Position numbers and translations under genes: made by a program. The notes beneath the pieces are model-generated. The model made no database searches, had not been told where the DNA came from, and was given only the letters and a program-made list of their open reading frames with translations. From the NCBI GenBank assembly GCA_023393065.1, contig JAEWMX010000013.1:1-64000 (forward strand): a DNA stretch of 64,000 nt. Reading direction: 5' to 3'. Each line of letters begins with the position of its first letter. The stretch's first letter is position 1. The stretch is from Bacillota bacterium (GTDB lineage: Bacteria; Bacillota_I; Bacilli_A; RFN20; CAG-826). Positions 24,425-33,450 of this stretch are shown here, in pieces.

Positions 24425-25779
24425 ATATTCGCCCTCACTGCTTTAAACAGCGCATTTTGCAGCGTTTCTTTACCGCTTAGGACTTTCAAGATTTGTTCGT
24501 CGATCGTCTTATCAGCAATGATATGCATCACAACTACAGTGTTTGAAATTTGTCCTTGTCGCCATATCCGGGCAATCGTCTGTTGATATAGTTCAAGGCT
24601 CCACGTCAAGCCAAACCACACCAGTGTTGATCCTCCACTTTGTAGATTAAGGCCATGCCCTGCTGATGCTGGATGGATAAGTCCGACTTGAAGATTTCCT
24701 TTATTCCAGTTATCGATACTTAGTGATGTATTTAACTCCTGGTAGACAATTCCAAGTGTATTGAGTCGTTCTTTAATCCGCTCAAGATCATGCTTGAACC
24801 AGTATGCAAGTAAGATGGGATTGCAATTAGCGGATTCAACTATATCCTCGAGTGCATCTAACTTTTTATCATGTATAACCTCACTTTTACCAGCTTCAGT
24901 GTAAATGGCACCGTTAGCAATTTGAGTTAATTTGCCGGTCAGCACAGCAGCATTTGCGGCCGTTATTTCCTTTTCCTTAAGTTCCAGCACGAGGTTATCT
25001 TTGAAATCTTCGTAATATTGATATTCGTCATCATCAAGATAGACTTTGTACTCACTGCTAATGAGCTCGGGCATTTTGATGTGGTCTTTCGCCTTCATGG
25101 AGATGGTCATGTCACTAATAAGATTAAAGATGGCATCTCTCGCTCCAGGGAGTGGACGATATGAGAATATGACATTTCCATTACGCTTATCTGGTGTAAA
25201 GAAATTATTTCGATAATGAGTGATAAACCTACCAAGTCGTCTTCCATAGTCAAGCACGCGGAACTCTGCCCATAGATCCATTAATCCATTTCCAGCCGGA
25301 GTGCCGGTGAGGCCAACAATGCGTTTTGCATCTGGTCGTATTTTTAGTAAGTTTTGAAATCTCTTACTTCTACCATTTTTAAATGATGAGAGTTCATCGA
25401 TGACGATCATATCGAACCGCACATTAACACCGCTCTTTTCCACTAACCATTGGACGTTTTCTCGGTTAATGATATAAATATCAGCTTTAGCATTTAACGC
25501 TCGAATCCGTTCTTCTTCATTTCCTACCGCAACCGACACAACTAGATGGCCAAGATGATCCCACTTTGCGATTTCGTTTGGCCAGGTATCGCGGGCAACT
25601 CTAAGTGGTGCGATGATTAATACTTTGCTCACCTGAAACGAGTCGAATAGTAGCCCATCAAGTGCGGTCAGAGTAATAACGGTTTTACCTAATCCCATAT
25701 CCAAGAGAATCGCCGAGATGCTGTTCTCTTCAATAAACTTGGTTGTGAATGTTTGATAATCATGTGGTACATATTTCAT
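24421..25779 (-). CDS. SNF2-type DNA helicase
   Basis: 452 residues with DEAD-like ATPase motifs: MGLGKT (about 29), IDELSSFKN (about 126), GTPAGNG (about 160), and the C-terminal ARIWRQGQ motif VI. It acts as a DNA translocase in phage replication or recombination. It belongs to the replication block shared with VRR-NUC, primase-helicase and DNA polymerase. It overlaps VRR-NUC by 20 bases. Confidence 0.92.
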   Translation of the reverse strand: MKYVPHDYQTFTTKFIEENSISAILLDMGLGKTVITLTALDGLLFDSFQVSKVLIIAPLRVARDTWPNEIAKWDHLGHLVVSVAVGNEEERIRALNAKADIYIINRENVQWLVEKSGVNVRFDMIVIDELSSFKNGRSKRFQNLLKIRPDAKRIVGLTGTPAGNGLMDLWAEFRVLDYGRRLGRFITHYRNNFFTPDKRNGNVIFSYRPLPGARDAIFNLISDMTISMKAKDHIKMPELISSEYKVYLDDDEYQYYEDFKDNLVLELKEKEITAANAAVLTGKLTQIANGAIYTEAGKSEVIHDKKLDALEDIVESANCNPILLAYWFKHDLERIKERLNTLGIVYQELNTSLSIDNWNKGNLQVGLIHPASAGHGLNLQSGGSTLVWFGLTWSLELYQQTIARIWRQGQISNTVVVMHIIADKTIDEQILKVLSGKETLQNALFKAVRANI

Positions 25780-26044
25780 CTATAATTCCTCCTATCAATT
25801 TTTCATCATCTAGCACGAACACCAGGAACCCTAGTTCACGTAATTGTCTAAATCTTACTTTTTGTAGTTTTCGTGGTTTTTTTCCTGGCGCTTTTACCTC
25901 AACGAAGGCGAGCTTACCAACAGCAATCAAGATCAGCCGATCAGGTAATCCATCAAAACCAGGACTCACCAGTTTTAGAGCCAAACCACCACGCTCCTTA
26001 ACTGCCTTAACTAGTTTGTTCTCAAGTCTTTTTTCTTCTGCCAT
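25760..26044 (-). CDS. VRR-NUC domain nuclease
   Basis: 94 residues from ATG 26044, preceded by GGAGGGC. The PD-(D/E)XK pattern is visible: GFDGLPDRLIL, then FVEVKAPGKK, then RQLRELGF. VRR-NUC proteins cut branched DNA and regularly accompany phage SNF2 helicases. A long inverted repeat lies directly before its ribosome site. Confidence 0.9.
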   Translation of the reverse strand: MAEEKRLENKLVKAVKERGGLALKLVSPGFDGLPDRLILIAVGKLAFVEVKAPGKKPRKLQKVRFRQLRELGFLVFVLDDEKLIGGIIDEICTT

Positions 26045-26053
26045 TTGCCCTCC

Positions 26054-26161
26054 AATGACAAGGTGTATCAACGTCGTTTCCATAACTTTCTCTAGAGCAA
26101 ATTTATATCTATTTTTACCTTATGCAAACTTTAGGAATTGATATTGATACACCTTGTCATT
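26054..26161 (-). repeat. perfect 18-base inverted repeat upstream of VRR-NUC
   Basis: TTGATACACCTTGTCATT at 26144-26161 is exactly complementary to 26054-26071; the spacer is 72 bases. On the minus strand the 3' arm ends right at the GGAGG of VRR-NUC. It fills the gap between the primase stop and the nuclease start. Possible roles are a translational control hairpin or an operator pair. Confidence 0.7.
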
Positions 26162-26162
26162 T

Positions 26163-28421
26163 TTATGTTAAAAAGTCATCAATTCCGTCGATTTCATGCT
26201 GCTTTTTCAGCCTTAATCCAACATGATATCTTTTTCGCTTCTGAACCAGTCTTCTATATCCATTTTTTTCTAATGAGGCGGTAAAATCACTTGTGCTTCT
26301 CGCATATTCATTATTCCCAGAACAGAAATTAATGTATGTGCGATATAGATCTGAGGAGCTTTCTTTTGCCTTCGGATCAATCTCACAGCATTCATCAAGG
26401 AACTGTTGAAACCAGTCATTTTGCTCACGATATTCATCGATTGCCGCCTTGACTACTGCGGGAGTTTCAATGATAAAATTGTCAGCTATTACCTTTCGGG
26501 CGCCTTCAATAATCCAATACAAAATGTACTCACCGCTCTGCTCAAGCAGCACTTCAGTAAAGTTCTTAATATCATCTGGCCCAGTCATTTTATTCTTAAA
26601 TGGGATAACGATTAATCGTCTCCAAATACCATCATCACTAGCACTAACCTTTGGTAGGTGGTTCGTATACAAGACCAATGTGTGCGAAGGAATAAAGGAG
26701 AATGGATCTTTATACTTCTTCTCAGCGAAAATCGCATCTGTCGAACATAGTTGTTTGACTATCGAATCGTTGAGCCGCGCACCTTCCTGGCTTTCAGCCG
26801 CCATGATTAGTCGCTTACCACGAAGCTCAGCCATCTCGGGCTTGATATTACGTCGATTATTAACCGTTAACGTATCCGCTGAAAGATTTCCGCAGTATGA
26901 ACCCATGACACGAGAAACAGCATTCCAGAAGGTTGATTTCCCATTCCCGCCATCGCCATAAGCAATGATTAACGCTTCAATATAGACTTTCCCAATGGCT
27001 CCTAATCCACATATCCGTTGGACATATTCAATTAGCTCATCGTCACCAAATATCTTATTTAGACTCTTTTCCCATTCATCTTTACCTTTTAGGCTAGGAG
27101 TATAGGCAGTAATCTTCGTCATAAAATCATCTGGTCGATGTTCTCTAGCACCACTGATGCCTTTCTTAAGGTCATAGGTTGCATTAGGCGTACACAGCAA
27201 GAAAGGATTCGCATCTAGTTCTTTAAAGTCAATCTCTAACATTGGATGAGACTCTTTCAAAGTTGCACTGATATTGGATGAACTGCGGCGCTTGACTGCG
27301 AATTCTTCATAATTTTTCGCCTCTTTATATTCCGCTAATGCCGAATTTTGATCATCCGTCATTACGGTTGATTGCTTGTTTTTAGGGGTTACCGAAATAA
27401 CATCAAAGACTTTCTCCTTACTTGCTTTCTTATAAGCTTCCAATACTTTTAGTTTTGCTTCCTTTAATTGGCGTCTAGTTAGTTCTTGCGCGATAAACTG
27501 TGCTCCTGGTTCGCTTTCTTGCCAGTAATTTCCTCGATATCTTAAAAAATGCGTTTGCGGAGAATAACGCAGTTCGTTTGAAAAGTACTTCGCGAGCACT
27601 TCTGCTTGACCTACGTCGGACAAATCCCCAGGCACATATGAGTAATCGTCGTTATATACTTCAGGCGGAATGTAGGTACCGTCTTTAATTATCTTTTGAT
27701 AAAACTTCTGTGCGCTTCGCCAAATCAGCTCGAGCTCACTATCTTCTAATAGGGGAACACATAGTGTCGACTTTTCCAAAAAGAGCGCATAAGCTTCCTC
27801 AGTATCACCATACTTTTTAATGATGCGGCCAGCATATTTGGACATCGTGCTATTACGATTTCCTTCAATAATTTTGTCATCGAAAGCATCCTCAAAGTCA
27901 GTTTCTTCAATAAACTCGTCAACATTGATTTTGCCTTTAACAATATCCACTTTTGCTTCCGATGTTCCGAAAAAGAAACGGCCTGCATCGAGTGCCTGCT
28001 TATCAAAATAAGGAAAAGCATCGCTGACCTTACGCTTTAAATCTGAGTACTTTTTAGCTTCAGTCACAAACGTAATTGGAAATAACACGTGGAAGCGTGG
28101 TCGCGCCTTTTTGCTTCCTTTATCTTTTTGGTGATTTCGTGAATAGTGAACTGCGAAAGTAACGTGAGAAAAGACTTCTTTAATGTCCTCGACATCAACC
28201 CAGCTACTCGGATCATCAGAGTGATCATTGTCGCAATCGACGGCAAGACAGTCTGATCCGAGAAAATTATCAACACTACGATAGTTTTCTTTGTATAAGG
28301 CGCAGACATAGTCTTTGGATACCGCAGCTTTCAGTGTTTCACTATCGATAATCTCGATTTTATGGGGATAAAGACAGTTTGTTTGATTAATTAGGTAGTC
28401 TGAATAATACATTGTGAACAT
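26163..28421 (-). CDS. primase-helicase (VapE/D5-like)
   Basis: 752 residues. The N-terminal part (about 1-190) looks like an AEP-type primase, with a catalytic-type acidic pair in LAVDCDNDHSDD and a histidine in PRFHVLFP. The helicase half has Walker A GDGGNGKST near 492 and a long C-terminal winged region. It primes and unwinds phage DNA. GGGG lies about eight bases before the ATG. It directly follows the DNA polymerase gene. Confidence 0.88.
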   Translation of the reverse strand: MFTMYYSDYLINQTNCLYPHKIEIIDSETLKAAVSKDYVCALYKENYRSVDNFLGSDCLAVDCDNDHSDDPSSWVDVEDIKEVFSHVTFAVHYSRNHQKDKGSKKARPRFHVLFPITFVTEAKKYSDLKRKVSDAFPYFDKQALDAGRFFFGTSEAKVDIVKGKINVDEFIEETDFEDAFDDKIIEGNRNSTMSKYAGRIIKKYGDTEEAYALFLEKSTLCVPLLEDSELELIWRSAQKFYQKIIKDGTYIPPEVYNDDYSYVPGDLSDVGQAEVLAKYFSNELRYSPQTHFLRYRGNYWQESEPGAQFIAQELTRRQLKEAKLKVLEAYKKASKEKVFDVISVTPKNKQSTVMTDDQNSALAEYKEAKNYEEFAVKRRSSSNISATLKESHPMLEIDFKELDANPFLLCTPNATYDLKKGISGAREHRPDDFMTKITAYTPSLKGKDEWEKSLNKIFGDDELIEYVQRICGLGAIGKVYIEALIIAYGDGGNGKSTFWNAVSRVMGSYCGNLSADTLTVNNRRNIKPEMAELRGKRLIMAAESQEGARLNDSIVKQLCSTDAIFAEKKYKDPFSFIPSHTLVLYTNHLPKVSASDDGIWRRLIVIPFKNKMTGPDDIKNFTEVLLEQSGEYILYWIIEGARKVIADNFIIETPAVVKAAIDEYREQNDWFQQFLDECCEIDPKAKESSSDLYRTYINFCSGNNEYARSTSDFTASLEKNGYRRLVQKRKRYHVGLRLKKQHEIDGIDDFLT

Positions 28422-28434
28422 GATGATTTCCCCT

Positions 28435-30393
28435 TTATTTTTTCATATAAAACTTGCACGCATAGCCATCCGCTTTGAGGTTTAAGCCCCCAGCCCACGC
28501 TGGAACTGTGGCCATGATTTTTGTAATGGATTCGACGGTTACAGTCTTTGGAACTTCAACTACAATTTCGTCATGAATATGCATCACAATTATTTGATCT
28601 TTCATGAGGTTAATTGAGTGACATAAAATATCTCGAGCAATCCCTTGGACAATGTTTTCGACAAACTTTGGTCCATAAGAGTCAAGTCGCGACCATTTCT
28701 TCGTTTGTGAGTGCATACCAGAATAGGTCACACACTCGCTTCTAAACTTATTCAGTCCGATCTTAGGCATCACATATGCCAATTCTCGTCCACTCGGCAA
28801 TTTGATAAATAGCATGCCGCTTCGATGCGTAAAGGTTAAACCGTAGCGTGTCATTGACGTACCATCTCCATCAGAGATGACTTTTTTGACTGCTTTATCG
28901 ATGTCCCACCAGAGTTTTGTTATGTTTTGATTGGCATCACGCCAACTAGAAACTAAAGTAGGTAGTTCTTCTTCAGCTAAGCCCATGTCGAGAGCTCCCA
29001 TTTCAGTCAGTGCCCCTGTAGAACCACCATAGCCAAGCGCTAGCTCGGCAATTTTCCCTTTTTGACGAAGATGACCATTGATTCCATTTTTAACTACTGG
29101 CACATTAAACATCTTTGAAGCTGAGGCGCAGTAAATATCTTCATTCCGAGCGAAGGCATCGATACGCCACTGCTCTTTAGCAAGCCAGGCAATAACTCGC
29201 GCTTCAATCGATGAAAAGTCAGCAACGATAAACTTATGACCTTCACGAGGTATAAAAGCAGTACGGATTAGTTGCGATAAGGTATCCGGGACATCTTCAT
29301 AAAGCATTTTTAGCGCGTTGAGGTCTTCAAGTTTTACTAAGTCACGAGCGAGTTCAATGTCATCTAGTTTGTTTTGTGGTAGATTCTGGAGTTGCACGAT
29401 CCTAGAAGAAAAACGGCCTGTGCGATTAGCGCCATAGAACGAGAACATGCCACGAATTCGACCATCGGCACACACTGCATCCATCATGCGCATGTACTTT
29501 TTAGTGGATGTTTTTGATAGCATTTGGCGCAGTGCCATTGCTTCTCCGACAGGATCATCGATATTATCGAGTCTAATTTTTTCAACACTCTTTTTACCGA
29601 GATCATCAAGGTCTATTCCACATTTCATTAACCACGTTTTTATTTGTGATACTGAATTAGGATTATCGACATTCGTTAGGTTTTTCATGGCAAATGCAAG
29701 CTCTTTTGATGCTTTTTCATTTATTTCTATGCATTTATGCACAAAATCACGATCAAGTAATACCCCTTGATCATTGATTGTTTGATCGGCAACATACTCA
29801 TCCCAAACAAAGTCTGGTACTGGGTAATTCTTAAGACGATCCTTTATGGCAAGTTCCACATCAACATCACGAACATTGTATAGCTTAAAATTCTTCCATT
29901 TGATTGGATCATGATAATAATAGAATCTTGGTTTTCCCCGCTTTGAAGGGGAACAAAAATGTTTAATGAGTTCTTTACCTTCATCGAGTTTTTGCACTTT
30001 TAGTTTTAGTGTTTCAGCGACAGCTTTAAGAGAAAGTGGTAGACCTAAGTATGCACTCCAGACCATTGTGCATCTCCATGATTTTGGTGATAAGTATTCG
30101 CCTGGAGGCGATCCTAGAAACTTTGATAAGCAGATACGCTCAAATGATGCATTAAACGCCCACTTAGTGATGCATTCATCTTTTAAGAGGGCAATAATCT
30201 CGGATGGTATTGTCTCGCCACTAGCTAGATCCACCACCCGAGTTACGCCGCCATCAACTGAATAACCGAAGAGCAATACTTCAAAGTCGTTAGCTTCAAC
30301 GTATTTATATACTCCGCAGTTATTCAAGTCGATGCTGCTATATGTTTCTATGTCGATTGATAAATTTTTAGCCCAGGAAGTCGTCACTGTCAT
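28435..30393 (-). CDS. DNA polymerase I-type (family A) phage polymerase
   Basis: About 652 residues from ATG 30393; longer starts at 30411 and 30447 are possible. The 3'-5' exonuclease begins with SIDIETYSS. Polymerase motif A is DFSSIEARV (about 393), motif B is RQKGKIAELALGYGG, motif C is HDEIVVEV (about 608). It replicates the phage genome. The start overlaps DUF2815 by about 26 bases. Confidence 0.93.
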   Translation of the reverse strand: MTVTTSWAKNLSIDIETYSSIDLNNCGVYKYVEANDFEVLLFGYSVDGGVTRVVDLASGETIPSEIIALLKDECITKWAFNASFERICLSKFLGSPPGEYLSPKSWRCTMVWSAYLGLPLSLKAVAETLKLKVQKLDEGKELIKHFCSPSKRGKPRFYYYHDPIKWKNFKLYNVRDVDVELAIKDRLKNYPVPDFVWDEYVADQTINDQGVLLDRDFVHKCIEINEKASKELAFAMKNLTNVDNPNSVSQIKTWLMKCGIDLDDLGKKSVEKIRLDNIDDPVGEAMALRQMLSKTSTKKYMRMMDAVCADGRIRGMFSFYGANRTGRFSSRIVQLQNLPQNKLDDIELARDLVKLEDLNALKMLYEDVPDTLSQLIRTAFIPREGHKFIVADFSSIEARVIAWLAKEQWRIDAFARNEDIYCASASKMFNVPVVKNGINGHLRQKGKIAELALGYGGSTGALTEMGALDMGLAEEELPTLVSSWRDANQNITKLWWDIDKAVKKVISDGDGTSMTRYGLTFTHRSGMLFIKLPSGRELAYVMPKIGLNKFRSECVTYSGMHSQTKKWSRLDSYGPKFVENIVQGIARDILCHSINLMKDQIIVMHIHDEIVVEVPKTVTVESITKIMATVPAWAGGLNLKADGYACKFYMKK

Positions 30394-30928
30394 TAGTGGC
30401 AAAGTCGGCATCAGGCGTTGATTTACTTCCGAGTGGTTCCCCATCACGAATTTTTTGTAGGTGGTTCAAGCCGCAAGCGATACCTTTGTTGCCATTGTTG
30501 TTGAATGCATAGAAGGTAATTGATGCACGACCATAAATACCACTATAGATTTCACTTGTTTCAATAATTCGATTGAGAGCCGCATCGACAACTTCTGGTT
30601 TGTTTGTTGAGTTGGCATTAACGAAATAGCTATTTTTATAAGCCACATCGTTTGCTCTTTCTATGTCGCCATCACGAAGTGGGTTTTTAATTGCCGTCAT
30701 CGGTGGGACAGCTTTTCCAGCACCACGAAGCTTGAATTCGCCTTCTTTATAGGCCGCTTCAACAGCGCTTTGGATTTTCTTCACTAAATCGGTATCCGAC
30801 TTAGGGATAATGAGTGAGACAGAATACTTGGGAACTCCGCCTTCTGTCGTGGCTCTAGGTTCATTTGCGATTAAGTAGCTGAATCTGACTACTGATGTAA
30901 TTACCTTACATGGGTTTGTTTTTGACAT
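30368..30928 (-). CDS. DUF2815 protein (probable ssDNA-binding)
   Basis: 186 residues from ATG 30928 (GGAGG 12 bases before). VRFSYLIANEP, YSVSLIIPKSD, and NEP/NKP loops near 100-140 mark the DUF2815 family, which resembles single-stranded DNA-binding proteins. The acidic tail SDDFLG is characteristic of SSB-like proteins. It lies between the DUF2800 nuclease and the polymerase. Confidence 0.85.
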   Translation of the reverse strand: MSKTNPCKVITSVVRFSYLIANEPRATTEGGVPKYSVSLIIPKSDTDLVKKIQSAVEAAYKEGEFKLRGAGKAVPPMTAIKNPLRDGDIERANDVAYKNSYFVNANSTNKPEVVDAALNRIIETSEIYSGIYGRASITFYAFNNNGNKGIACGLNHLQKIRDGEPLGSKSTPDADFATNDSDDFLG

Positions 30929-30935
30929 GATTTTT

Positions 30936-32069
30936 CTATTCCTCCATGAAATCATTTTTTGCCAAGTTAAGTTCCGACCTCGCGTCATTATCTTCAACGA
31001 GAGTTGGCTTGCCGGATGGTTTATAGACATATTTGTTTACTAGTTCGGTAAATTTAGCCTTACCGAGGCGTTTCGTTAATTCAGCAATGGATAAGAGTTT
31101 TCTTTCAAATGGATCGAGTCCAGCTTCTTCCACCGCCCTGATGACATCGTCTTCTGATGTGTACTTACGATTAGAGCGTCCTTCGACTAACTTATAACCA
31201 GGTATTTGTTTTCCTTTTAGGGCTTCAGCTAGGGCATAATCTTTGATGTCATTGCCCCAGGCAACGAGTTCGTCTATTTTGCCGAGAATCTCTGCGATTT
31301 CCTCAAGCGACATTAATGCTTTGTCCTTTGCTCGATAGCCTTCAAGTTTGAGCATCTTTTCTGCTCTATATCTACAGTCATGGCGCGCTTTACAAAATTG
31401 GCACCATGAACCGCAGTTGAATTCACCTTTACCTTCATAAGCCAGGGCTGTTTTTGGTTTGACTTCGTTGACTACCCATTCGACAAGTTCATCTTTGCTG
31501 CATGACCATTCGGATATGTTATTGAGTCTTGGTTGGATGATCACCATGTTAATGTCATCGATGTCGTACAAAGACTCAAACATGCGTAAGCTTCCATATG
31601 CATAAATCATTAACTGAGGATTATGTTCGCAGCTGACTTCAACACCGCGACCTGCCTTGAAGTCGCTGACATAGATTCCGCCATCATAGACGATCACTAC
31701 ATCTGATGAACCCATTCCTTCTGGGACGACATCTGAGAAATCCACGAGCACCTCGCTGGCGATGAAAGGGTGCTTTCCTTCGACCTTTAATTTGTCATAT
31801 ATTTCCGATATGCAATTCAGGGCAACGTCAGTCCATTCTTCCATTTCTTCGCTATAGAATTCGAGGTTCGTTGTATCTGCTTCAAAGGGGATTCCGTAGC
31901 GTTCTTTTATCTTTTTTTCGAGTAAAAGGTGCGCAGAACTTCCCTCTTTTGCATAAATTGAGCCTTCGTCTTCATAGTTTTCTGTAAGCCTTACGCTAGG
32001 AGGACATTCCATAGCTCTTTTTAGAGAGCTGCCACCAATCAGGGAGTGTCCATTAGTCTTTGGTGGCAT
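30936..32069 (-). CDS. DUF2800 nuclease (Cas4/PD-(D/E)XK-like)
   Basis: 377 residues. The acidic cluster EGMGSSDVVIVYDGGIYVSD with the following DFKAGRG forms the PD-(D/E)XK core (about 120-150). Cysteines in WCQFC and the CRYRAE segment near 215-225 suggest an iron-sulfur site as in Cas4/AddB-like nucleases. It probably processes DNA ends in recombination with the DUF2815 protein. Confidence 0.87.
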   Translation of the reverse strand: MPPKTNGHSLIGGSSLKRAMECPPSVRLTENYEDEGSIYAKEGSSAHLLLEKKIKERYGIPFEADTTNLEFYSEEMEEWTDVALNCISEIYDKLKVEGKHPFIASEVLVDFSDVVPEGMGSSDVVIVYDGGIYVSDFKAGRGVEVSCEHNPQLMIYAYGSLRMFESLYDIDDINMVIIQPRLNNISEWSCSKDELVEWVVNEVKPKTALAYEGKGEFNCGSWCQFCKARHDCRYRAEKMLKLEGYRAKDKALMSLEEIAEILGKIDELVAWGNDIKDYALAEALKGKQIPGYKLVEGRSNRKYTSEDDVIRAVEEAGLDPFERKLLSIAELTKRLGKAKFTELVNKYVYKPSGKPTLVEDNDARSELNLAKNDFMEE

Positions 32070-32406
32070 TGCTTAACTCCTGTGCTTTGGCTAATAGTTC
32101 TGCATAATCTTTCGGATCGACTTCGCTTAATTTGCTAACGCCTAGTCCAATTAGCATCATACGAACATTGGCTGTGTAACCTTTTCTAGATAAGTCAGCT
32201 AGAACAGTTCTAACTTCTTCAAGAGTGGGTTGATGTTTTTCTTCAACAGCAGGTTCAACCTTCTTTGGCATTTCTGCTTCCGAATGGTCGGTCTCTGGCT
32301 GCGTCTCTGCGACGAGTGCATTAAAAGTTTCAAAGAAGTTATTAATTGCACTCACCAACTTGGGATAAACAATGAGGATCTTATCGTCTTGTTTCGATTT
32401 TGCCAT
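32053..32406 (-). CDS. phage protein of the replication operon, function unknown
   Basis: 117 residues from ATG 32406 (GGAG nine bases before). A long acidic linker (about 40-70) is followed by a helical domain (EEVRTVLADLSRKGYTANV). The C-terminal region resembles the small helical domains of phage SSB-associated proteins. It overlaps DUF2800 by 17 bases. Confidence 0.5.
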   Translation of the reverse strand: MAKSKQDDKILIVYPKLVSAINNFFETFNALVAETQPETDHSEAEMPKKVEPAVEEKHQPTLEEVRTVLADLSRKGYTANVRMMLIGLGVSKLSEVDPKDYAELLAKAQELSNATKD

Positions 32407-32596
32407 TTGCATTTTCTCCTTTCTTAACATCCTCGATAGTGACTTTTTCTACCGAAGCCCCGATTGCAATCACCGTGAGATTGCTTTTAGTGCCGAAGAT
32501 CTTGTTCATCAACCTTTTTGAGAGGGACATCCTCTTGGCAGCTACCACACCATCTGGGTTAGGTGTTTTTGAGATTTGTACTTTTACTTCCTTCAA
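32381..32596 (-). CDS. small basic phage protein, function unknown
   Basis: 71 residues, basic (AAKRMSLSKRLMNKIFG), with a final VEKVTIEDVKKGENANG. It overlaps the next gene by 26 bases. It is the second gene of the early operon after the sigma-like protein. No domain was recognised. Confidence 0.5.
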   Translation of the reverse strand: MKEVKVQISKTPNPDGVVAAKRMSLSKRLMNKIFGTKSNLTVIAIGASVEKVTIEDVKKGENANGKIETRR

Positions 32597-32633
32597 TTAA
32601 GTACCTCGCTTTCTGAAGAGCTCGTCTTCACTA

Positions 32634-33131
32634 CTACACACATTTGGTGTCGTTTTTTGGGGGTAGTTTTGAAAAGAATTTTTGTAATTTTTTTTGAATT
32701 GCTTTAAAACACTCGAAAATAGATGAAACATCAACACCTTCGAGTTCAGCGATTTTACATAGGGTGTAGTCTGGGTGCTCTTCTTTAAGCTGATAACGTC
32801 TTAGCTGAGTTTCAGTGAGAGATGACAAAAAGGACGAGATTGTGTCCTCGTCTAGTGTTTCATCATCAACATAGGTATCCGTTGCTTTATCAGGAATGTC
32901 TTCAATATCAAGTTCCATTCCTTTATAAAAACGGGCTCTATGCCTATCGTGTCTCACGTCTTGCGCGTGTTCTTCTTTTAGCGATTGTTCTAAGAAGACG
33001 CACCATTCTTCTTGGGGGTCATATTTGACTCTTTGGGTTGTTCCATCATCAAATTTCCAAGAGAAATAAAGAGGTTTATTAGTTTCTTTGTTGCGCACCA
33101 AAAATACGCCTGGATTATCATAGTTTTTCAT
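32634..33131 (-). CDS. sigma-like HTH regulator, first gene of the early operon
   Basis: 165 residues from ATG 33131 (AAGG eight bases before). The N-terminus is beta-rich (GVFLVRNKETNKPLYFSW); the C-terminus is a sigma-region-4-like HTH (TETQLRRYQLKEEHPDYTL with CKIAELEGVDV). It belongs to the sigma-70-like proteins often found in Firmicute phages and integrative elements. It probably activates early or accessory genes. Its last codons and downstream bases resemble the stretch at 4031-4080. Confidence 0.65.
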   Translation of the reverse strand: MKNYDNPGVFLVRNKETNKPLYFSWKFDDGTTQRVKYDPQEEWCVFLEQSLKEEHAQDVRHDRHRARFYKGMELDIEDIPDKATDTYVDDETLDEDTISSFLSSLTETQLRRYQLKEEHPDYTLCKIAELEGVDVSSIFECFKAIQKKLQKFFSKLPPKNDTKCV

Positions 33132-33450
33132 GTTTTTACCTTGCTTTCCGCGAGATAAACCCATGAAGAAAACAGCTCTAAAAAGAATGCCTGAATTCAA
33201 CTAGTGATTAATCTCGCTAATTTTGAATATGCAGACAACCTTATAGGTAGGCTGTTTTGCTTTGTGAGAAGCGTCCTATGTAGACGTCATATCACTTCTC
33301 GAACAAAGATTAACATTTAGAATAGACCCTGTAAAAACAGGTCCTGTCCAGTAAAAAAACCATGATTTTATCGATGTTTTTCAATAAAAAAAGAGGTTGC
33401 ATAATGTCAACCCCTTAATATTTTGATTTAAAATGGACAAGTGCTGTCCA
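33132..33450 (-). promoter_or_regulatory. intergenic control region with hairpins and palindromes
   Basis: This 319-base gap holds no gene. It contains a perfect palindrome TGGACA-N5-TGTCCA at 33434-33450, a related TGTCCA at 33345-33350, the terminator at 33386-33415, and a two-part hairpin (GAGAAG/CTTCTC with CGTC/GACG inside, about 33262-33297). It probably includes the early promoter and a structured leader for the sigma-like gene. Confidence 0.45.
33386..33415 (-). terminator. terminator after the ImmA/IrrE-type gene
   Basis: On the minus strand AGGGGTTG pairs with CAACCTCT (one wobble) around ACATTATG and runs into a T-run. It separates the defence operon from the phage early operon. 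Confidence 0.7.
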
